From a virus, in IMG/VR virus record IMGVR_UViG_3300030090_004254, positions 1 through 35,608 of that record: a DNA stretch of 35,608 bases. The stretch is one strand, 5' to 3'. Every line of letters starts with the position of its first letter. Within the stretch, counting starts at the first letter, position 1. Below, piece by piece: positions 30,088-35,608 of the stretch. The notes under the pieces were generated by a model that saw only the letters and a list, made by a program, of their open reading frames with translations, made no database searches and had not been told where the DNA came from. The position numbers and the translations under genes are program-made.

Positions 30088-30630
30088 ATGTCCGAAGAAC
30101 AAGTTGCACAGTCAGTGCCTGAACCTACACTTGACCCTGTAGGACCAGAGGTTGAACAAGAACAGAACCAACAGCAACTCGAAGTTGGTAATCTGATAGC
30201 GGAATCAAAAAAGTACCGTGGACGCGCGCAAGCTGCGGAAACAGAACTTGCGAAACTCCGCAAAGAGATCGAGGATACTCGGATATCTCAAATGGAAGAG
30301 CAGGAGCAATGGAAGAATCTTGCCGATGAGCGTGGCAATAAGCTCGCAGAACTCGAACCCATTGTGGAAAATGCTAGAAAGCAGGAAGCATCGCTTCGTG
30401 CAGAACTTCTATTGGAGATACCAGAGGAACAGCATGATACATTCGGAGAGTTACCTCTGGACGCATTGCGTGCTGTTGTGAAAATAGCAAAAACAAACCG
30501 CGTGGCGGTCTCCAGCGCACCATCTGCGCCAGTCAATGATTCTAGTGTCGAATTAAAAAAGATAAAAGATGAGGACAGGCGTATGAATTGGAGCAATATC
30601 CTGGAGTCCTACAAGCGCAAAGGAGCTTAA
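30088..30630 (+). CDS. Capsid scaffolding protein
   Basis: 180 residues with a strong ribosome site (AGGAGGACAGG). Acidic, Gln/Glu-rich N-terminus, a long coiled coil (residues 38-112, KKYRGRAQAAETELAKLRKE at the start) and a basic C-terminal hook (RRMNWSNILESYKRKGA) as in phage scaffolds. It lies directly before the capsid gene. No protease motif, so removal by the head protease or by exit is open. Confidence 0.8.
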   Translation: MSEEQVAQSVPEPTLDPVGPEVEQEQNQQQLEVGNLIAESKKYRGRAQAAETELAKLRKEIEDTRISQMEEQEQWKNLADERGNKLAELEPIVENARKQEASLRAELLLEIPEEQHDTFGELPLDALRAVVKIAKTNRVAVSSAPSAPVNDSSVELKKIKDEDRRMNWSNILESYKRKGA

Positions 30631-30643
30631 AAGGAGCTAAAAA

Positions 30644-31513
30644 ATGGCAGACGGTAATGTCACAACAACAACCGCGGCCAAGTTCATCCCTGAGTTATGG
30701 CGTGACGCTATATTGGACTATGCAGAACGTAAGTTCGTCTTACGTAATCAGGTGATGGACTTCTCATCCGAGATGCCCGCAGGAGATATTTTACACATCC
30801 CTAAGGTCACTGAGGAAACGGCTGCTGCAAAATCCGCAGGTACTGCGGTAACTTACACAAACAACACTGATGGTGAGGTCACCATTACTGTTAATCAACA
30901 TCATTATGAAGCGAAACGTATTGATGATATTGTTCGCGTACAAGAAAGTGCTAATCTTTTTGGTGCATATGCTCAGTCTATGGGTTATGCTCTTGCGAAA
31001 AAGGTTGAGAACTACTTGGCAGTGGATGTACTTCAATCTGCGACTGGTAATGATGTTACACTTGGAACAGACAACCAGGTAACTTCTGCAAAACTTCGTG
31101 AAGGTTTGCAAAGTTTACTTGATGCTGGTCATGACTATGCAGATGGTGAAACATACTTATATGCTTCTCCTGCTGCGTACATGTATCTCTTGAGTCTACA
31201 GGATTTCTATGATTCATCTCGTAGAGGTGACTCGCAGAATCCTAATGTCTCTGGTGGCGTAGGCCAAATTTATGGCATGAATACGTACATCAGTACAGAC
31301 TGGGATGATGATGGCGGTACTGGTGATGAAACTGCGACTGTCTTTAAGAAAGAAGCAGTTTACATGGCGATGCAATTGCAACCAAGAGTGCAGTCGGCTT
31401 ATGATATTGATCATTTGGCCACCTCGGTGGTTTCCGATGTGCTATTTGGCGCATCTTTGTCGCATGGTGCTTCTAGCACTTCACTTGGAGTTGTTAACTT
31501 CAATAATCCGTAA
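30644..31513 (+). CDS. Major capsid protein (HK97 fold)
   Basis: 289 residues behind AAAGGAGCTAAAA. TTAAKFIPELWRDAILDYAERKFVLRNQVMDF, then GDILHIPKVTEE and YEAKRIDDIVRVQESANLFGAYAQSMGYALAKKVENYLA (a spine-helix pattern), ending with VYMAMQLQPRVQSAYDIDHLATSVVSDVLFG, are typical of capsid proteins of aquatic siphoviruses. The size and the place after the scaffold fit. It forms the icosahedral shell. No long N-terminal delta domain is visible. Confidence 0.88.
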   Translation: MADGNVTTTTAAKFIPELWRDAILDYAERKFVLRNQVMDFSSEMPAGDILHIPKVTEETAAAKSAGTAVTYTNNTDGEVTITVNQHHYEAKRIDDIVRVQESANLFGAYAQSMGYALAKKVENYLAVDVLQSATGNDVTLGTDNQVTSAKLREGLQSLLDAGHDYADGETYLYASPAAYMYLLSLQDFYDSSRRGDSQNPNVSGGVGQIYGMNTYISTDWDDDGGTGDETATVFKKEAVYMAMQLQPRVQSAYDIDHLATSVVSDVLFGASLSHGASSTSLGVVNFNNP

Positions 31514-31523
31514 GGATTGATCA

Positions 31524-31551
31524 TTGGGTGGGCCTTTTATGGCCCACCCAA
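31524..31551 (+). terminator. Perfect hairpin after the capsid gene (partial terminator or mRNA stabiliser)
   Basis: TTGGGTGGGCC (31524-31534) and GGCCCACCCAA (31541-31551) form an 11-bp perfect stem with the loop TTTTAT, 11 bases after the stop codon. No T-tract follows, so full termination is doubtful; it may protect the abundant capsid message from 3' decay while allowing read-through. Confidence 0.6.
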
Positions 31552-31566
31552 CTTTAAGGAGATAAA

Positions 31567-31728
31567 ATGAAATATTTTAAACGTAAGGACGGATCAGTAT
31601 TTGGCAAGCAAGACTCTATTAGTAAAGAGCAGATCGATGCCTATATTAAAGATGGTTGTGAACCATGTAATGAAAAAGGTGAGGTCAAAAAAGCGAAACG
31701 CAAGATAAGTCTAAAAAAGAAAAAATGA
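31567..31728 (+). CDS. 53-residue basic protein
   Basis: ATG 31567 behind TTAAGGAGATAAA. MKYFKRKDGSVFGKQDSIS, then CEPC and a Lys-rich end (KKAKRKISLKKKK). A small virion or DNA-binding protein is plausible. The single CxxC cannot complete a zinc site alone. The stop overlaps the next ATG (ATGA), coupling it to the zinc-ribbon gene. Confidence 0.6.
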   Translation: MKYFKRKDGSVFGKQDSISKEQIDAYIKDGCEPCNEKGEVKKAKRKISLKKKK

Positions 31729-31910
31729 AGACAAACGATTTTTTGTGTCATCGTTGCAACTATAAGTGGGAACTATTATGGTCCAAGGATGATATAATAA
31801 CTTGCCCAAAATGCGAATCCAATAAGGTACGCAAATTGATAGCAAGTCCTATCATTCATATGAAAGGAATTAGCGATGCCAGTTTACGTGATCAAGGCAT
31901 CATAGATTAA
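31725..31910 (+). CDS. FmdB-type zinc-ribbon protein
   Basis: 61 residues: CHRC (8-11) and CPKC (27-30) with KWELLWSKDDIIT between, then NKVRKLIASP, the CxxC-x15-CxxC pattern of FmdB-family zinc ribbons. It lies after the capsid, as in many marine phages. Function unknown; it may act in virion assembly or transcription. Confidence 0.7.
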   Translation: MKTNDFLCHRCNYKWELLWSKDDIITCPKCESNKVRKLIASPIIHMKGISDASLRDQGIID

Positions 31911-31971
31911 ATAACCGAAATGCCCATGAGAGTAGTCACGCTCGGTAAGGCATTCACAAAGGAGAAACAAG
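31911..31971 (+). promoter_or_regulatory. Short leader with interleaved pairing before 31972
   Basis: ACCGA (31914-31918) can pair with TCGGT (31942-31946), and AATGCC (31919-31924) with GGCATT (31949-31954). The order is interleaved, so a pseudoknot or two alternative stems is possible, but there is no spacer for the first loop. The ribosome site AAAGGAGAAACAAG follows. Confidence 0.3.
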
Positions 31972-32310
31972 ATGGCTGATCTTTCCAAACATTCAGTGGT
32001 TGAGTCACTGAATATCAGCAGTTCTGCAAATTTTTCAGTACAAACAGCGCAAAGTGTTGCAACAGGTTCAGAATATGACCTGGATGTCAGCGCGGTCCAC
32101 AGCGTCATACTACAGCCTAGTAGCGATGTTTATTATGGATTTAGCAGTAGTGCCAGCGACATGATCGTGGGTAGTACAGGAAATAATTTATACTTAGCGG
32201 GTGGAGATACCATATACGAATTAAATGTACCACACGGCATAGGATCAACAGTTTATTTACATTTGCTTGGCAAAGGTGCGACATCAACCGTACGCATCGT
32301 TCTAGCATAG
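31972..32310 (+). CDS. Virion protein, probable capsid decoration or tail-fibre partner
   Basis: 112 residues, Ser-rich and beta-rich (MADLSKHSVVESLNISSSANF, VHSVILQPSSDVYYGFSSSASDMIVG, YELNVPHGIGSTVYLHLLGKG). No signal or membrane segment. It has a strong ribosome site (AAAGGAGAAACAAG). It sits between the capsid region and the tail fibre and might decorate the head or attach to the fibre. Not recognised as a family. Confidence 0.6.
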   Translation: MADLSKHSVVESLNISSSANFSVQTAQSVATGSEYDLDVSAVHSVILQPSSDVYYGFSSSASDMIVGSTGNNLYLAGGDTIYELNVPHGIGSTVYLHLLGKGATSTVRIVLA

Positions 32311-32319
32311 GAGCGCAAT

Positions 32320-35300
32320 ATGGCATCATTTAAGAATTTAATTAGCAATACCTCTGCCCAGATATCTTCTGGTGGAACTATCACAGGAGACCTGGTCATC
32401 AATGGTGATCTCCAGGTAGATGGCGGTGGTTCACTTAGTTTTGATGAGATATTAGAAGGTACCCAGGTAATAGATGTAACCAACACAGAAGCATTTCTTG
32501 TCCGAAAGAACTCTGATGGTGGTGATGTATTTATTGTAGATACCACTAATGGTGATGTAACTGTACAAAACTCAGGTAATACTTTTTTAAATATTACTTC
32601 TACTGGTGGTGGTGCAAGGATGAAGCTTACTGGTCAAGCAAATGAAACCACTAATGGAATATTATTTTATGAAACAACTAATGTAAGAGGTCAAATTAAT
32701 TACAATCACGCTGACCAAAAAATGGAGTTTAAAACTGGGGATAGCAATACTACTGCACTTACTATAGATTCAAGTCAAAATGTTCTTATAGGTCTATCAT
32801 CAGCAGATGCTTTACTTGATGCGGCATTGACACCAGCTCTACAGGTTGAAGGCACAACATCAAGCGGTTCCTCATTAAGTGCGTTTAGAAATGACAATGG
32901 TTCTTCTGGGCCGTATTTAATTCTTGGTAAATCAAGAGGAACAAGTATTGGCTCTGATACTGTTGTACAAGATAATGATGTATTAGGCACACTTGCTTTT
33001 GTAGGTGCTGATGGAACTGACAGGGTATCTTTAGGTGCAAGAATATTTGCAAGGGTAAATGGAACGCCAGGTAGTAACGATTTACCTTCAGAATTAGTAT
33101 TTAGCACTACTGCTGATGGGGCGGCAGATACTACTGAAAGAATGAGTATTGATGCATCTGGCACAGTAATGATTGACCAAAATGCGAATGCTATAGCACT
33201 AAATATAGACCACGAAGGAACAAATCAACAGGCTATTAATGTAAGTGCGGCTAATACCTCTGGAGATGCTATAAATATAGATGCAGATAGTTTAACTACT
33301 GCAAATGCTTTAAGAGTTGCAAGTAATTCATCTGATACCAATACTCGAAATGTGATGCTTGTACATAATGATAACACATCTGCGACTGGTACTACTGGGT
33401 TAATGGTCACGCAAGATGCGGCTCAACAAGCCGTTAAAATTGACCAAAATGGTAACGGAGATGGGTTATTAATATCCACAGATGCTACAACAAGGCACGG
33501 ATTATATGTTGATGGTTCTTCATTTACTACTGGTAATGGTATGTATATGTATTCAAATGCATCAAATACATCTACCAGAAATTTAATGTTTATTCACAAT
33601 GACCATGCATCAGCAACTGGTGCTACTGGATTAAAGATTGTACAAGATGCGGCTCAACATGCCGTTAATATCGACCAAAATGGTAATAGCCCAGCCATAT
33701 ATATTGATACGGAAGCTACCTCACAGCACGGGATTCATATAGCCTCTCCTGCAATTACTTCTGGAACTTGTTTAAATGTTTCAAGTGCAAACTCTTTGGT
33801 AGATGGTAGGGCGGCATATTTTCATTCTAATTCATCAAGTACAACTGCTCGTGACCTCGTAATGATTTATAATCAACACGCAAGTGCGACTGGTACTACT
33901 GGATTATATATTAGAAATGATAGTACAGGAAGTGCATTAACAGCAAGAGGTGCGACTGGTAGTGGTTCAGCATCTGGAGCAGTAATTAGACTTCAAACTT
34001 CTGAAACTACTGTTGTAGATGGTGATTACTTAGGTAGGATAGAATTTTCAGCACCATTAGAAGCAAGTGGTACAGATGCGATATTGGCAGGTGCGGCTAT
34101 ATGGGCAGAAGCAGATGATACTTTTGCGGCAGACAATAATAGTACAGAATTGGTATTTGGTACGAATACCTCAGCGGCTTATACTGAAAGAATGAGGATT
34201 ACATCAGCAGGCAATGTCGGAATTGGTACGAGTTCTCCAAGTACAGGTCTCCATGTTTATAGTGCCGCAGATTTCAACCCAACGCTAACTATTGAAAATG
34301 CTCATGCTGGTAGTAGGTCACCATATTTATCTTTTAAGAAAACAAGTTCAAGTCCAGCAAATGATGATAATATAGGTCAAATACAATTTAATAGTAATGA
34401 TGCAACTGGCTCATCAAGGCTTATGGCATTTATTGAAGCATATACTCCAGATGTAACTGGTGGAGCTTATGATGGTGCATTTAGGTTCAGTCAAATGATA
34501 AATGCAAGTCAAACAGAAGTTATGACTATTACTGGCGGCAAGGTCGGGATTGGTACAAGTTCTCCAGCTCAAATGTTACACATTGCGAGTGCGACAGATG
34601 CTTTCATACAATTAGAAAGAGTTGATACATCTGTAGCAGATGATGATGTAATAGGTGCTATAATAATAAGAGGTGGTGAATCTTCTCAAACTGATGTAGC
34701 AAGAATCAGAGTCCACGCAGATGCAGATTGGACAAGTTCATCTTCGCCTACTAAAATGATTTTTGAGACAACTCCAAGTGGTGCGACTGCTGATGTCCCA
34801 AGAATGACCATTGATAATGCTGGCAATATCGGGATTGGCACGACATCTCCAGCAATCTCTGGTGGTTTAGGTTTAGATATTGAAGATAATACTGCAAGTG
34901 GTGGCTCTAAAGGTGGTTCTTTAAGACTTGGTTCTAATGATGGTTCGGCTGTTGCTCAGTATGATAGATTGGGTGTAATTAATTTTTGCGGTGCTGAAGA
35001 TAGTTCTGGTACAATGACAGAAGGTGCAAGAATTGATGCTATTGCCGATTCTGGATGGAGTGCAACAGAAAATGGTGCAGACCTGAGGTTCTTTACTACA
35101 GATGGGAATGCCTCTGATACTGAGAAAATGAGAATTACTGCTGAAGGCTACGTGGGAATTGGCACGACAGACCCTACTAAAATTCTTCATATTCAATCAA
35201 GTTCAAGTAATGAACCTTGTGTTATAATTGAAAACAATAATGATGACCAACATGCACCAAGAATACAATTTTTAAAAAATGTAAGTGCTGATGCTGAAGC

Positions 35301-35608
35301 AGATGGAGATTTATTAGGGCATATACAATTTAAGGGGCAAGATACTGGTGATGCCTTACATACTTATGCAAGTATCTATGGTCTTTCTACTGATGTAACT
35401 GCTGGTACAGAAGATGGTGAACTAAGATTTGAAGTTACAAAAGCAGGTACAGATGCGAATGTCGCTTTAAGTTTAGATGCCAACTCCCGAATCTCACTAT
35501 CTAATAATGGTGGTGCTGGCAATACCATCTTTGGTTATTTAGCAGGTGCGAATATTGCTGGTGGTGGAAATTCCAATTTATTGATAGGACACGAAGCAGG
35601 GAACGATT
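32320..35608 (+). CDS. Giant tail-fibre protein, N-terminal part (3' truncated by window edge)
   Basis: ATG 32320 behind AGGAGCGCAAT, 9 bases after the previous stop. The frame stays open for 1,096 codons to the last base. The start MASFKNLISNTSAQISSGGT is the attachment end. Residues 343, 420 and 511 open three copies of a repeat (RN.M...N...SATGTTGL), and GIGT motifs at 634, 743, 838 and 946 follow ERM.I-type lead-ins, a layout common in marine phage fibres. The last 30 residues (NTIFGYLAGANIAGG, NLLIGHEAG) begin the YadA-like repeats continued at base 2. It probably binds the host receptor. Confidence 0.85.
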   Translation, partial: MASFKNLISNTSAQISSGGTITGDLVINGDLQVDGGGSLSFDEILEGTQVIDVTNTEAFLVRKNSDGGDVFIVDTTNGDVTVQNSGNTFLNITSTGGGARMKLTGQANETTNGILFYETTNVRGQINYNHADQKMEFKTGDSNTTALTIDSSQNVLIGLSSADALLDAALTPALQVEGTTSSGSSLSAFRNDNGSSGPYLILGKSRGTSIGSDTVVQDNDVLGTLAFVGADGTDRVSLGARIFARVNGTPGSNDLPSELVFSTTADGAADTTERMSIDASGTVMIDQNANAIALNIDHEGTNQQAINVSAANTSGDAINIDADSLTTANALRVASNSSDTNTRNVMLVHNDNTSATGTTGLMVTQDAAQQAVKIDQNGNGDGLLISTDATTRHGLYVDGSSFTTGNGMYMYSNASNTSTRNLMFIHNDHASATGATGLKIVQDAAQHAVNIDQNGNSPAIYIDTEATSQHGIHIASPAITSGTCLNVSSANSLVDGRAAYFHSNSSSTTARDLVMIYNQHASATGTTGLYIRNDSTGSALTARGATGSGSASGAVIRLQTSETTVVDGDYLGRIEFSAPLEASGTDAILAGAAIWAEADDTFAADNNSTELVFGTNTSAAYTERMRITSAGNVGIGTSSPSTGLHVYSAADFNPTLTIENAHAGSRSPYLSFKKTSSSPANDDNIGQIQFNSNDATGSSRLMAFIEAYTPDVTGGAYDGAFRFSQMINASQTEVMTITGGKVGIGTSSPAQMLHIASATDAFIQLERVDTSVADDDVIGAIIIRGGESSQTDVARIRVHADADWTSSSSPTKMIFETTPSGATADVPRMTIDNAGNIGIGTTSPAISGGLGLDIEDNTASGGSKGGSLRLGSNDGSAVAQYDRLGVINFCGAEDSSGTMTEGARIDAIADSGWSATENGADLRFFTTDGNASDTEKMRITAEGYVGIGTTDPTKILHIQSSSSNEPCVIIENNNDDQHAPRIQFLKNVSADAEADGDLLGHIQFKGQDTGDALHTYASIYGLSTDVTAGTEDGELRFEVTKAGTDANVALSLDANSRISLSNNGGAGNTIFGYLAGANIAGGGNSNLLIGHEAGND

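Noticed and set aside
32253-35196. Leftward frames inside the tail-fibre gene
   Set aside because: The plus-strand frame is open for 1,096 codons with repeated protein motifs; the reverse frames are by-products of repetitive codons.
1-35608. tRNA genes, CRISPR arrays, insertion sequences, attachment site
   Set aside because: No cloverleaf with a T-loop, no regularly spaced repeats, no transposase or integrase was seen. A tRNAscan run would be decisive for weak tRNAs.

Overview
The window is most of the genome of one tailed dsDNA phage, with no bacterial chromosome visible. The gene set (TerL, portal, Mu F-like head protein, scaffold, HK97-type capsid, tail tube, frameshifted tail chaperone, 620-residue tape measure, tail hub) indicates a long non-contractile tail (siphovirus-like). 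No sheath or contractile baseplate gene, integrase, DNA or RNA polymerase, or tRNA was recognised. AT-rich composition, heavy gene packing, a peptide deformylase and the families present suggest an uncultured aquatic, probably marine, phage. The host cannot be read from the sequence.

Layout. 2-2410 is the 3' end of a giant tail-fibre gene whose 5' part (32320-35608) runs off the other end of the window, so the molecule is very likely circularly permuted and nearly closed. 2455-5733 holds small virion/membrane genes and a lysis region with a lipoprotein, several one-helix proteins and an endolysin candidate. 5730-14126 is the tail module. 14146-14456 is a control region: a 35-bp palindrome, an HTH regulator and a structured CU-rich leader. 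14457-22418 is a rightward nucleic-acid module: SSB, four PD-(D/E)XK proteins, peptide deformylase, Dam methylase, a DUF1599-like protein, a PP-loop ATPase, paired zinc-finger paralogues and a primase-helicase. 22435-23060 is repeat-rich and may be an origin. Tandem terminators at 23065-23132 end a leftward operon of small genes (25291 to about 23152), which includes a GP88-family protein. 25292-25656 is a divergent promoter region, and 25657-32310 is the packaging/head module leading into the tail fibre.

How the parts may work together. Rightward genes are coupled by 1-30 nt overlaps and mostly GGAG-type ribosome sites. Leftward genes all use a near-identical AAAGAGAG site. A 10-bp motif, AGYGTTGACA, recurs five times, always outside confident genes: twice as the palindrome before the HTH gene, once in the repeats after the helicase, and once on each side of the divergent region. 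This looks like a phage-wide switch bound by the HTH protein. The points most worth following are this regulon, the CU-rich leader that could pair with the leftward ribosome sites, the inverted iteron-like repeats, a textbook -1 frameshift site in the tail chaperone, and the methylase/nuclease/PP-loop cluster.
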